In this document: one piece after another, positions 8,046 through 17,027 of the stretch
Layout of the letters: each line of letters begins with the position of its first letter
Numbering within the stretch: position 1 is the stretch's first letter
DNA from: FEN-1297 sp964498065
GTDB taxonomy: Bacteria; Bacteroidota; Ignavibacteria; Ignavibacteriales; Ignavibacteriaceae
Direction of reading: 5' to 3'
NCBI GenBank assembly: GCA_964498065.1
Contig: CAZCFZ010000055.1
Coordinates: 1-24,930, forward strand
DNA length: 24,930 nt
The notes under the pieces: model-generated
The model's input: the letters and a program-made list of their open reading frames with translations, nothing else
Databases searched by the model: none
Told to the model about the DNA's origin: nothing
Made by a program: the position numbers and the translations under genes

Positions 8046-10787
8046 ATGAATAAAAATTATAATGTAACAGCTAAAAGAGGAACACTTAAAAATATTAATA
8101 AATCTCATTCAATAATTTCATTACTAAGTGTTTTAATAGCGGTTGCATTTTTATCGTTATCTACAAATTGCTTTGCAGTTGAAAAATCAAACAATAATAA
8201 AAAAGAAGTTTTACGATCGACTTTAAAAAACGGACTTAAAGTTGTAATTGTAAAAGATCCTATTGCGCCGGTAGTTACTACGGAAATTAACTATTTAGTC
8301 GGTTCCAACGAAGCTCCGAAAGGATTTCCGGGAATGGCTCATGCTACCGAACATATGATGTTTAGGGGAAGCAAAGAACTTTCGGCAGATCAGCTTGCGG
8401 ATATTACCGCTGCTATGGGCGGTGACTTTGATGCCGACACAAGACAAACAGTTACTCAATATTATTTCACGGTTCCATCGGAAGACCTGGATGTTGCGTT
8501 GCATATCGAGGCGATTAGAATGAAAGGTATTCTGGCAACCGATTCTTTATGGAAAAATGAAAGAGGTGCAATTGAACAGGAAGTTGCATCTGATTTATCA
8601 AATCCTGAGTACGTATTTTATAAAAAACTTTTAGCAGCAATTTTCAAAGGAACTCCTTATTCGCATGATGCACTAGGAACTCGTCCATCTTTTAATAAAA
8701 CAACCGGTGCTATGCTGCAAAAGTTCCATAAAACCTGGTACGCTCCTAATAATGCAATCCTAGTAATTGTTGGTGATGTTCAACCTGAAAAAGCATTGAA
8801 GGAAGTGAAAAAATTATTTTCCGATATTCCCTCTAAGAAAATCCCGGTAAGACCGCCGGTCAATCTCGAAAGTGTAAAACCTGATACATTAAATCTTAAA
8901 ACGGATTTGCCCTATGGTTTTGCAATCGTTACTTATCGGATGCCCGGCTCAAATAGTCCCGACTATGCTGCTGCTCAAATTTTGTCGGATGTCCTAAGCA
9001 ATCAGAGAGGTGATTTATATTCTAAATTAGTTCCTACGGGAAAAGCATTGTACGCCGGTTTCCAATATTCCGATTTACCCGAATCGGGAATCGGATTCGG
9101 ATTGGCCGTTTTCCCAAAAGGAGGAAACTCCAAGTCTTTAATAAAAGATGTACAATCAATTTTAGACAGCTATGTTAAAAACGGTTTTCCCGAAGATCTG
9201 GTAAGTGCTGAAAAAAAACATGAACTGACTGATGCAGAATATGAAAAAAATTCTGTTTCAGGCTTGGCAGATGCTTGGTCCGAAGCTTTAGCAGTTGAAG
9301 GAAGAAATTCTCCTCAGGATGACCTTAATGCATTGGAAAAAGTAACAGTGGAAGATGTAAATAGGGTCGCAAAGAAATATTTAAACGCAGATCATGCAAT
9401 CTATGCGATTCTTACTCCTCAAACTTCCGGCAAACCGATTTCCCGGAAAGGTTTTGGCGGGAAAGAATCTTTTGCACCTAAAAATCCGAAACCTGTTCAA
9501 TTACCAGCTTGGGCAGATCAGGCAATGGGCAGGCTTTCGGTTCCGCCGTCAGTTGTTAATCCTACTGTTATGAAATTATCAAACGGATTAAAGCTGATTG
9601 TTCAGCCTGAAAATGTAAGTAATACAATTAGTGTTTACGGAAGAATAAAAAATAATTCTGATCTGGAAACACCGAAAGGTCAGGAAGGGGCTTCAAGTGT
9701 GTTGAGCCAGTTGTTCTCGTATGGTTCCAAAACTTTAGACCGTATAGCTTTTCAAAAGGCATTGGACGATATTGGTGCCGATGAATCGGCCGGTACAAGT
9801 TTTTCTGTTCAAATGCTGGCAAATGATTTTAACCAAGGAGTAAAACTTTTGGCTGATAATGAATTGAATCCTGGTTTACCTGAAAGGGCTTTTAAAGTAT
9901 TACAAATGCAGACTGCAGCAACAGTTGCAGGTGAATTAAAAAGTCCGGATTATCTTATGGGGCGTGCTTTAAGAAAAGGACTTTATCCTGAAAATGATCC
10001 TGTTCTGCGTCAGACAACACCTAAAACAGTTAAGTCTTTAACTCTTGATGATATTCAAAACTATTATAAAAAAGTTTACAGGCCCGATCTTACTACAATT
10101 GTTGTAATCGGTAAAACCACGCCTGAAGATGCAAAAAAGATTATTGAAAAATATTTTGGAAATTGGAATTCAGAAGGGAAGAAGCCTGAAACCGAATTAC
10201 CCGCAGTACCAATGAATAAGCCTTCTACTTCGGTAGTTCCCGATGTAAGCAGAGTTCAGGATAGAGTAACTCTTTCCGAAACTCTTGGTCTCACACGTTC
10301 CAATCCCGATTATTATGCACTCGAACTCGGCAATCATGTATTAGGCGGATCGTTTTATGCTACACGTTTGTATAAAGATTTAAGAGAAAATTCCGGTTTG
10401 GTTTATTATGTTTCCTCTTCGTTCTCAGTTGGTAAAACAAGGTCTACTTACTCCGTAAATTACGGATGCGATCCTCCTAATGTTTCCAAGGCAAGAGCAA
10501 TTGTAGAACGCGACTTAAAAGAAATGCAGGCAAAAGCAGTAACTCCTCACGAATTGAAACAAGCTAAAGCCATGTTAATGAGAGAAATACCTCTTTCCGA
10601 ATCAAGCCTTGGCAGTATAGCAGGCGGATTATTATCGCGTTCATTAAATGATCTTCCGCTTGATGAGCCTACAATTGCTGCGCGTAAATATTTAAAGCTT
10701 ACGGCTGAACAAGTAAAAGCTGCATATGCAAAATGGTTAAGACCTGCAGACTTTGTTCAGGTTACCGAAGGCCCTAATCCCAAATGA
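8046..10787 (+). CDS. Secreted two-domain M16 zinc metallopeptidase
   Basis: The 913-residue product has an N-terminal hydrophobic signal (about residues 22-44, ending NCFAVEK). It is followed by two M16 halves, as in bacterial PqqL/pitrilysin-type proteases. The active half has the inverted zinc motif HATEH (His99, Glu102, His103). The distal ligand region ERGAIEQEV lies about 76 residues later, with Glu179 as predicted third ligand and Glu172 conserved. The second half, beginning about residue 500, lacks HxxEH but keeps YKDLRENSGLVYYV, the R/Y element that helps bind substrate in this family. It probably degrades peptides in the periplasm. The start is well supported: AAGGAG at 8033-8038, 7 nt before ATG. 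The Cys in the signal region could in principle be a lipobox, but the surrounding residues fit poorly. Confidence 0.92.
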   Translation: MNKNYNVTAKRGTLKNINKSHSIISLLSVLIAVAFLSLSTNCFAVEKSNNNKKEVLRSTLKNGLKVVIVKDPIAPVVTTEINYLVGSNEAPKGFPGMAHATEHMMFRGSKELSADQLADITAAMGGDFDADTRQTVTQYYFTVPSEDLDVALHIEAIRMKGILATDSLWKNERGAIEQEVASDLSNPEYVFYKKLLAAIFKGTPYSHDALGTRPSFNKTTGAMLQKFHKTWYAPNNAILVIVGDVQPEKALKEVKKLFSDIPSKKIPVRPPVNLESVKPDTLNLKTDLPYGFAIVTYRMPGSNSPDYAAAQILSDVLSNQRGDLYSKLVPTGKALYAGFQYSDLPESGIGFGLAVFPKGGNSKSLIKDVQSILDSYVKNGFPEDLVSAEKKHELTDAEYEKNSVSGLADAWSEALAVEGRNSPQDDLNALEKVTVEDVNRVAKKYLNADHAIYAILTPQTSGKPISRKGFGGKESFAPKNPKPVQLPAWADQAMGRLSVPPSVVNPTVMKLSNGLKLIVQPENVSNTISVYGRIKNNSDLETPKGQEGASSVLSQLFSYGSKTLDRIAFQKALDDIGADESAGTSFSVQMLANDFNQGVKLLADNELNPGLPERAFKVLQMQTAATVAGELKSPDYLMGRALRKGLYPENDPVLRQTTPKTVKSLTLDDIQNYYKKVYRPDLTTIVVIGKTTPEDAKKIIEKYFGNWNSEGKKPETELPAVPMNKPSTSVVPDVSRVQDRVTLSETLGLTRSNPDYYALELGNHVLGGSFYATRLYKDLRENSGLVYYVSSSFSVGKTRSTYSVNYGCDPPNVSKARAIVERDLKEMQAKAVTPHELKQAKAMLMREIPLSESSLGSIAGGLLSRSLNDLPLDEPTIAARKYLKLTAEQVKAAYAKWLRPADFVQVTEGPNPK

Positions 10788-10806
10788 GCTAACATTTATA
10801 AAATTA

Positions 10807-10874
10807 TATGATTGAAAGATCTAAGGATTGATGATTGATGGATTAAATCCGTCAATCATCAATCGACAATCATA
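10807..10874. repeat. Large nested palindrome
   Basis: A near-perfect 39-nt palindrome spans 10826-10864. It has a 13-bp stem GATTGATGATTGA/TCAATCATCAATC and an inner stem GGATT/AATCC. It sits inside an outer 8-bp inverted repeat, TATGATTG (10807-10814) and CAATCATA (10867-10874). It starts about 20 nt after the M16 stop codon. No T-tract follows the 3' arm, so it is more likely an interspersed palindromic repeat or an mRNA-stabilising structure than a classic intrinsic terminator. The GATTGAT repetition suggests slippage growth. Confidence 0.65.
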
Positions 10875-11069
10875 AACCTAGCGGGGATTGAAGGACTGGT
10901 TTTATCATTGTATAGTTACTAAATTTATTGAATAAAATGAGATTTAATCTAAAAAATATTGAAAATAAATTGCATAATGAACCATCCTCTCTTGATTCTA
11001 AGCTGTTTCACAAATAAGTTTCGAGAGTATTTTTTTGAAAAAATAGAATTAATTATTTGAGGGAGTGAA

Positions 11070-12287
11070 ATGAGTCTAAGCCAAATCGCGCGTTCTATCA
11101 GCGCCTCACCTACATTAAAATTAAATGAGAAAGCGGCCATATTAAGAGATAAGGGAGAGCCGGTAATTCATTTAGGCGGAGGAGAACCGAAAAGTAAAGT
11201 TCCTATGGATGCAATTTTAGCTACTGCGGCGCACTTAAATACCGGTGAAATAAGATATGCGCCTGCTGACGGCATACCGGCATTGAAGAAAGCAATTATT
11301 CGCTATACCGATGAATTTTATAACCGCCATGTTGCTCCTGAAAATGTTATTGCTTCAGGCGGTGCAAAGCAGGCAATTATGGTTGCGCTGCAAGCAATAC
11401 TAAATCCTCAGGATGAAATTGTTTACCCCGCGCCATACTGGGTTAGTTATCCGGAGATGGCTAAGCTGTGCGGAGCAATCGGTGTTGCCGCTTTACCTGA
11501 AGACGGAAGTTTTTATCCTAGAATACAAGATATTGAACAGCGGATCGGTTCTTCTACAAAAGCTATTCTAATAAACAGTCCTAATAATCCTTCCGGTGCA
11601 ATGTATTCGGAAGAATTTATTTCAGACGTTGTGAATTTCTGCGAGAAAAAAGATCTATACTTAATTATGGATGATATTTATCATCGCTTGATTTTTGACG
11701 ACAAAAAGCCGATCAATTGTTTTAACTATGCAAAGGACTTATCGGAAAAATCTAAAATTATTCTCATCAACGGAGTATCAAAGCAGTATGCAATGACCGG
11801 CTTTAGAATAGGCTGGGCAGTTGCAAATAAAAAAATAATCGAAGCAATGGCGAATATTCAAGGACATCAGACTTCGGGCCCATCAATTTTATTACAAAAA
11901 GCTGCAGTCGGCGCTTTAAACGGTATTCAATCAAGTGTTGAAAGCTTGAGAGTAACACTGGAAAATAACCGCAACATTATGATCGATCTTTTAAATTCAT
12001 TTGAAGGTATAAAAGTTACCAAACCTGACGGTACTTTCTATTGCTTTGCGGATTTCAGCGCATACCAAAAAAAATCCAACAAACTTTCGGAGTTCTTAAT
12101 TGATAAAGTTATGGTGCTGACGGTTCCGGGTGCCGAATTCGGAATGGAAGGTTACCTAAGATTAAGTTACTGCGGTTCCGTAAAAGATATTACCGAGGGT
12201 GTTGAAAGAATGAAGTGGGCATTGGATCCTAACTCACCCAACGAACTTTACATTGGCGATCGTAAATTAGTGAGGGATTGGTCATGA
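11070..12287 (+). CDS. PLP-dependent class I aminotransferase, probable aspartate aminotransferase
   Basis: The 405-residue fold-type I aminotransferase resembles the Thermus-type aspartate/prephenate aminotransferase group. Visible elements are the N-terminal LGGGEP, GGAKQAI (phosphate binding), APYWVSYPEM, NSPNNPSGA, MDDIYHRL, the PLP lysine in NGVSKQYAMTGFRIGWA (Lys238), and LRLSYCGS with the Arg that would bind the substrate alpha-carboxylate. It would exchange the amino group of aspartate with 2-oxoglutarate to give oxaloacetate. The start has GAGGGA at 11059-11064 before ATG. Its stop codon overlaps the pckA start as ATGA (12284-12287), so the two are almost surely co-translated. That fits delivery of oxaloacetate to PEP carboxykinase. 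Exact amino-acid specificity is inferred from family and context. Confidence 0.88.
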   Translation: MSLSQIARSISASPTLKLNEKAAILRDKGEPVIHLGGGEPKSKVPMDAILATAAHLNTGEIRYAPADGIPALKKAIIRYTDEFYNRHVAPENVIASGGAKQAIMVALQAILNPQDEIVYPAPYWVSYPEMAKLCGAIGVAALPEDGSFYPRIQDIEQRIGSSTKAILINSPNNPSGAMYSEEFISDVVNFCEKKDLYLIMDDIYHRLIFDDKKPINCFNYAKDLSEKSKIILINGVSKQYAMTGFRIGWAVANKKIIEAMANIQGHQTSGPSILLQKAAVGALNGIQSSVESLRVTLENNRNIMIDLLNSFEGIKVTKPDGTFYCFADFSAYQKKSNKLSEFLIDKVMVLTVPGAEFGMEGYLRLSYCGSVKDITEGVERMKWALDPNSPNELYIGDRKLVRDWS

Positions 12288-13939
12288 GTAAATATTTAGA
12301 ATTTAATACGCCGGCAAGCAAACAAGCTAAAGATTTAGCTTCAGATTATTCATTATCTAATCACGGTCTTAATTATCTCGATAATGTTTATTGGAATCTA
12401 CCTGAATCATCTTTATATGAGGAGGCGGTTTTCCGTAATGAAGGACATATTTCTGAAGGCGGACCGTTCGTTGTTAAAACAGGAAAGCACACTGCAAGAG
12501 CTGCTGCAGATAAGTTTATTGTTAAAGAAGAAACTACGGATAAAAATATTTGGTGGGGAGTCCATAACAGACCTTATAGTTTGGAAAAATTTAACGCATT
12601 GATGCAGCGTGTTGAAGCATATGCACAAGGCGAAGAATTTTTTGTACAGGACTGTTATGTTGGTGCCGATCCTGAATATCAAATGCCTATCCGGATAATT
12701 ACGGAAAAAGCATGGCACAGCTTATTTGCAAGGAATATGTTTATAACTACTTCAAATCCTGATGAATTAAAAAAATTTATTCCTGATTTTACTGTTATTG
12801 CAGTGCCGGATTTTAAGGTAGATCCTAAAATTGACGGCACTAGAACGGAAACCGGAATAATATTAAATTTTGATTCGAGGATAGCAGTAATAGCAAATTC
12901 TCTTTACGGAGGGGAAATTAAAAAATCCGTTTTTACATTGTTGAATTTCCTTCTCACATTTAAAGATGTACTTCCTATGCATTGTTCTGCAAACGTAGGG
13001 AAAGATGGAGACGTTGCATTGTTCTTCGGATTAAGCGGAACGGGAAAAACTACTTTATCGGCTGATCCTAAAAGAAAGCTTATCGGGGATGATGAACACG
13101 GCTGGAGTTCAGAAGGAGTATTTAACTTTGAAGGCGGCTGTTATGCAAAAGTAATTCGTCTTTCTGCTGATCATGAACCGGAAATTTATGCAACTACAAA
13201 GCAGTTCGGAACAATTCTTGAAAATGTAGTTTTTGATCCCGTAACGAGGAAGATAGATTTAAATGATGATTCTCTTACGGAAAATACGCGTGCATCATAT
13301 CCGCTGGAATTTATTCCCAACATAGTTCCGGAAGGTTATGTTCGTACTCATCCTAAAAATATTATCTTCCTAACCTGCGATGCTTCGGGTGTGTTGCCTC
13401 CAATTTCAAAATTAAATCCTGAGCAGGCGCAGTATCACTTTATAAGCGGTTATACATCAAAAATAGCCGGTACGGAAATCGGGTTGGGAATTGAGCCTCA
13501 AATTACTTTCAGTGCATGTTTCGGTGCGCCGTTTATGGTCCGTCATCCCTTTGAATACGCCGCAATGCTGAAAGAAAGAATGATTAAGAATAAAGCACAA
13601 TGCTGGCTTGTAAATACAGGCTGGGTCGGCGGAAGATTTGGGGTTGGTAAAAGAATTAGTATCAGGCATACAAGAAACTTATTGAATGCAGCACTTGAAG
13701 GAAAGTTAAACAAAGTAAAATTTAGAAAAGATAAATTATTCGGATTTGAAGTTCCGTTAAGCTGCCCGGATGTTCCCGAAGATGTTCTGGATCCCTCCAG
13801 TTCTTGGGGTGATAAGAATGAATACTGGAAAAAATACGACGCATTAGCTGCAAGGTTTATTGAGAACTTTAAGTTGTTTGAAAAAGGCTCTTCGGAAGAA
13901 GTTCTTAAAGCAGGACCAAAAAGACTTTCGAAAAAATAA
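12284..13939 (+). CDS. pckA: Phosphoenolpyruvate carboxykinase (ATP)
   Basis: The 551-residue ATP-dependent PEP carboxykinase converts oxaloacetate and ATP to PEP, ADP and CO2, the first committed step of gluconeogenesis from C4 acids. Seen in order are the substrate-binding region around RIITEKAWH, the kinase-1a loop GLSGTGKTT (residues 249-257), kinase-2 IGDDEHGW (Asp269, Asp270), FEGGCYAK, and TGWVGGRFGVGKRISIRHTR near the C-terminus. Length is usual for the family. The ATG at 12284 overlaps the upstream aminotransferase stop, and GAGGGA at 12272-12277 is correctly spaced. An in-frame TTG at 12278 would fall next to that site and is rejected. A terminator hairpin follows the gene. Confidence 0.97.
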   Translation: MSKYLEFNTPASKQAKDLASDYSLSNHGLNYLDNVYWNLPESSLYEEAVFRNEGHISEGGPFVVKTGKHTARAAADKFIVKEETTDKNIWWGVHNRPYSLEKFNALMQRVEAYAQGEEFFVQDCYVGADPEYQMPIRIITEKAWHSLFARNMFITTSNPDELKKFIPDFTVIAVPDFKVDPKIDGTRTETGIILNFDSRIAVIANSLYGGEIKKSVFTLLNFLLTFKDVLPMHCSANVGKDGDVALFFGLSGTGKTTLSADPKRKLIGDDEHGWSSEGVFNFEGGCYAKVIRLSADHEPEIYATTKQFGTILENVVFDPVTRKIDLNDDSLTENTRASYPLEFIPNIVPEGYVRTHPKNIIFLTCDASGVLPPISKLNPEQAQYHFISGYTSKIAGTEIGLGIEPQITFSACFGAPFMVRHPFEYAAMLKERMIKNKAQCWLVNTGWVGGRFGVGKRISIRHTRNLLNAALEGKLNKVKFRKDKLFGFEVPLSCPDVPEDVLDPSSSWGDKNEYWKKYDALAARFIENFKLFEKGSSEEVLKAGPKRLSKK

Positions 13940-13960
13940 TTTTTTGATTAGTGTTTTTTG

Positions 13961-13998
13961 AAAAGCGTGTTATTAGGTTTAAAGTAGCACGCTTTTTT
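13961..13998. terminator. Intrinsic terminator after pckA, probably bidirectional
   Basis: AAAAGCGTG (13961-13969) pairs with CACGCTTTT (13988-13996). The 3' arm runs into a T stretch on the plus strand, and the 5' A-run gives a similar U-run on the minus strand. It lies between two convergent genes, pckA and the SDR gene, and would serve both. Confidence 0.8.
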
Positions 13999-14001
13999 TA
14001 T

Positions 14002-14946
14002 TTATTTCTTCAAATGATAATAATTAATTGTTTCCTCAATCCCTTTTTCGTAAGGTGTAGGTGTAAAGTTAAACTGCTTTTCAAATTTGGATGAATCAAA
14101 AATATAATCGAATTCGTTTTGATAAAGCATTTCATAAATCTCTTTAATTGTACCGTTAAATATTCCCGTTAATTTTATCATCCATTTTTTTAGCACCATG
14201 TATTTGGGCTCAACTTCCAATTTTTGAGCAACTATTTTTATAAACTCTTCGTTTGTAAGCACCGGATTTGCAGTCGGCATGTGCCATGTTTGATTAAATG
14301 CAGAATCTGTTTTTGACAAAAGATAAAGAGCCTTTCCGCAGTCGGGGACATATGTATAAGAATGTTTAGTTTTTACGTTCGCCAGGCATTGAGCTCTTTT
14401 ATTGTTTGCTAAGTTCTTAAAAACCAAATTATACGGGATGCTGCCTTTATCCGAGTATGGTCCGTAGAAATCTGCTGACCTGGTAATCATAGCCGTAATA
14501 TTATTATTTTTCATTTCGTCTAATAGCTGCTCATTTAATTTTGCTCTTACTTCTCCTTTTTTACTGCATGGATTAAATGAAGTTTGTTCGGTCATGATGC
14601 CGTTTACTTTTCCATATGAATAAACATTATCAAAAAATATCAGTCGTGCATTTTTAGATTTGCATGCTTCAATTGTATTTGTCATAATTTTAGGCCATAG
14701 TTCCCTCCATATATTTGTATTATATTGCAGTCCTGCAAGGAGATAAACGATAGAATTTTCCTCCACTACATTATTTACATCATTTAAAATTGTTAAGTCC
14801 GCCTTAGCTGATTCGGCATTATGCAAATTATGTTTACTTCGCGAAACTAATTTGACTGATTCGTTGTTTGCAAGAAGCTCATTTGCTAAAGTACTGCCTA
14901 TAGCTCCTCCCGCGCCGAGCAGTATGTGTTTGGTTTGATTTCCCAT
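14002..14946 (-). CDS. NAD(P)-binding extended-SDR-like protein lacking the catalytic Tyr
   Basis: The 314-residue product is of the epimerase/dehydratase type. The dinucleotide-binding GAGGAIG (residues 11-17) opens a Rossmann fold, and FYGPYSDKGS and TYVPDCGKALYLL are typical downstream elements. The YxxxK catalytic pair of the family is not complete. Lys136 (RAKLNEQLL) is present, but the position four residues earlier is Glu132 rather than Tyr. It may act on another chemistry or simply bind NAD(P). The start is set at 14946 because AGGAG (minus strand, 14954-14958) is well spaced there; an ATG at 14967 would give an extra MELRRLN. Converges with pckA. The substrate is unknown. Confidence 0.78.
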   Translation of the reverse strand: MGNQTKHILLGAGGAIGSTLANELLANNESVKLVSRSKHNLHNAESAKADLTILNDVNNVVEENSIVYLLAGLQYNTNIWRELWPKIMTNTIEACKSKNARLIFFDNVYSYGKVNGIMTEQTSFNPCSKKGEVRAKLNEQLLDEMKNNNITAMITRSADFYGPYSDKGSIPYNLVFKNLANNKRAQCLANVKTKHSYTYVPDCGKALYLLSKTDSAFNQTWHMPTANPVLTNEEFIKIVAQKLEVEPKYMVLKKWMIKLTGIFNGTIKEIYEMLYQNEFDYIFDSSKFEKQFNFTPTPYEKGIEETINYYHLKK

Positions 14947-15200
14947 GTTTAATCTCCTAAGTTCCATTAAATATTATATACTAAAGTAATATTGAAGGAA
15001 TTTCAAGTGTTTATTTGTTTTTATTACGCATACGAAAAATATAATTTTAGTTAGATTGTGACAAATAAATTTTCATTTTACTTAATTTGAAAATAATAAT
15101 TATTTGAGAAAAAATTTGTTATCAAATCCTTTGCAGAGTCTTAATATTTTTTTAGCTTCGCAATAACAAATACCGGTCTTTACGATACTTCATAAATACA

Positions 15201-16640
15201 ATGATTGAAAAAATTAAAGAACTTGAAAAGACAGCTAGATTATTAGAACCAACGTCTGAAAAAAGAAATTCTCTGCTGAATAAAACAATTCAATATTCCG
15301 AGAATTTTCTTAATAATCTTGATTCTTCATTAACATATACAATGCCCCCCAAAGTAACTAAAGAAATATTTGATACTAAAATTTCCAATAATCCAATTAA
15401 TATTGATGAAATATTTAGTGTATTAAAAAAAAATGTTGATACTCCGGGAATAAATCCTGCTTCAGGGGGACATCTCGGTTACATCCCCGGCGGCGGAATT
15501 TATTATTCCTCTTTAGGGGATTATATTGCTGCTGTTACAAACCGTTATGCAGGTGTTTCATTTGCCTCACCGGGTGCGGTTAAACTGGAAAATTCACTAA
15601 TTGATTGGATGGCAGACTTAATCGGTTATCCTAAAAATTCCGGCGGCAACCTAACTTCGGGCGGAAGTATTTCCAATTTAATTGCAATTGTAACAGCTCG
15701 TGAAGCTTTCAATATAAAACCCAATGAAATCGAAAAGACAGTAATTTATTTAACTGCCCAGGCGCATCATTCAATAGAAAAGTCTATTAGAATTGCCGGG
15801 TTAAATAATTGTATAAGACATTATGTACCCATGGATTCGGGATATAGAATGAATCCGGAAAGTTTGGAGCAATTAATTATTCAAGATAAAAAATACGGAT
15901 TAAATCCGTGGCTGATAACGGGATCTGCCGGAACCACCGATGTCGGGGCTGTTGATCCGCTTGATTCATTAGGTGAAATTGCAAAAAAATATAATCTTTG
16001 GTTTCATATTGACGGAGCTTACGGTGCATTCTTCATCTTAAGCGAAACCGGCAGGAAAATATTAAACAAGCTGGATATATCAGATTCAATAATCATGGAT
16101 CCTCATAAAAGTTTATTTCTCCCTTATGGTTCCGGCGCAGTATTAATTAAAGATAAGAAGCATCTATTTAATGCACATAGTTATCAAGCAGGTTATATGC
16201 AGGATGCCTTTGATTCAAATGAAGAATTATCGCCGGCAGATCTTTCTCCGGAATTATCAAAACATTTTAGGGGATTAAGGCTATGGCTTCCTTTAAAACT
16301 TCTGGGATTAAATCCGTTTCGCGCAGCCCTGGAAGAAAAAATTCTTCTTGCCCGCTATACTTATGGAAAATTAAAAGAAATTAATAATATTGAATTAGGT
16401 CCTTTCCCTGATCTATCTGTTGTAACCTTTAGGTACTCGTTACGAAACGGCGATTCAAATAATTTCAATAAAAAATTAATTGAAGAAATACAGAAAGACG
16501 GAAGAGTTTTTCTGTCATCTACGATTCTTAACGGGAAATATACATTGAGAATTGCTGTTGTCTCTTTTAGAACTCATCTAAAAGAAATTGATCTGGCTAT
16601 AGAAATAATAAAAGAGAAAATAAAACTTTTGTTAAAATGA
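15201..16640 (+). CDS. Group II PLP-dependent amino-acid decarboxylase
   Basis: The 479-residue product belongs to the Pyridoxal_deC family (aromatic-L-amino-acid/glutamate/tyrosine decarboxylases). Seen are SGGHLGYIPGGG near residue 90, SFASPGAVKLENSLIDWM, TSGGSISNL (PLP phosphate), AHHSIEKS with the ring-stacking His, GSAGTTDVGAVDP, WFHIDGAYGA with the Asp that contacts the PLP nitrogen, and the Schiff-base lysine in DPHKSLFLPYGSG (Lys303). It removes CO2 from an L-amino acid to give an amine; the substrate cannot be fixed from sequence, though the layout resembles aromatic-amino-acid enzymes. No Shine-Dalgarno sequence precedes the ATG at 15201. A Gdx-type exporter begins 53 bp downstream on the same strand, so the two may be co-transcribed. 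Confidence 0.88.
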   Translation: MIEKIKELEKTARLLEPTSEKRNSLLNKTIQYSENFLNNLDSSLTYTMPPKVTKEIFDTKISNNPINIDEIFSVLKKNVDTPGINPASGGHLGYIPGGGIYYSSLGDYIAAVTNRYAGVSFASPGAVKLENSLIDWMADLIGYPKNSGGNLTSGGSISNLIAIVTAREAFNIKPNEIEKTVIYLTAQAHHSIEKSIRIAGLNNCIRHYVPMDSGYRMNPESLEQLIIQDKKYGLNPWLITGSAGTTDVGAVDPLDSLGEIAKKYNLWFHIDGAYGAFFILSETGRKILNKLDISDSIIMDPHKSLFLPYGSGAVLIKDKKHLFNAHSYQAGYMQDAFDSNEELSPADLSPELSKHFRGLRLWLPLKLLGLNPFRAALEEKILLARYTYGKLKEINNIELGPFPDLSVVTFRYSLRNGDSNNFNKKLIEEIQKDGRVFLSSTILNGKYTLRIAVVSFRTHLKEIDLAIEIIKEKIKLLLK

Positions 16641-16693
16641 GTTTTAATCTTACAATTTTGGTTTCAATTAAAGAAATATATTATAGGTAAAAA

Positions 16694-17014
16694 ATGAATT
16701 GGATTATCTTATTTGTTGCAGGATTATTCGAAACCTCCTGGGCAATCGGGATGAAATACTCAGACGGATTTACAAAATTATATCCGAGTATTTTCACAAT
16801 AGTAGCAATGGCAATAAGCGTTTACCTCCTTTCAGTTTCATTAAAAACTATCCCGGTCGGTACAGCCTATGCAGTTTGGACCGGTATTGGTGCAGTTGGA
16901 ACCGCAATACTCGGGATTATTTTGTTCGGAGAATCTAGAGACTTAGCAAGAGTGGGATTTATATTTTTAATAATTGCCGGGATTGTCGGATTAAGAATAT
17001 TTTCAGGAAAGTAA
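16694..17014 (+). CDS. gdx: SMR-family guanidinium/small-cation exporter (Gdx/SugE type)
   Basis: The 106-residue protein has four membrane helices. It is a small multidrug resistance transporter of the Gdx (SugE) subtype, a dual-topology homodimer that exchanges protons for guanidinium-like cations at the inner membrane. Residues described as lining the Gdx binding site are in register: Glu13 (proton/substrate site), Trp16, Ser42, Tyr59 and Trp62. GTAYAVWTGIGAVG in helix 3 is also typical. No guanidine riboswitch could fit in the 53-bp gap upstream, so if guanidine controls it, control must act on the decarboxylase transcript or elsewhere. AGG precedes the ATG. Pairing with an amine-forming decarboxylase suggests export of a cationic amine as an alternative role (inference). 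Confidence 0.9.
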   Translation: MNWIILFVAGLFETSWAIGMKYSDGFTKLYPSIFTIVAMAISVYLLSVSLKTIPVGTAYAVWTGIGAVGTAILGIILFGESRDLARVGFIFLIIAGIVGLRIFSGK

Positions 17015-17027
17015 AAAGTAAAATAAA

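Noticed and set aside
16641..16693. Guanidine riboswitch before gdx
   Set aside because: Only 53 AT-rich bases lie between the genes, with no conserved ACGR-type core or stems.
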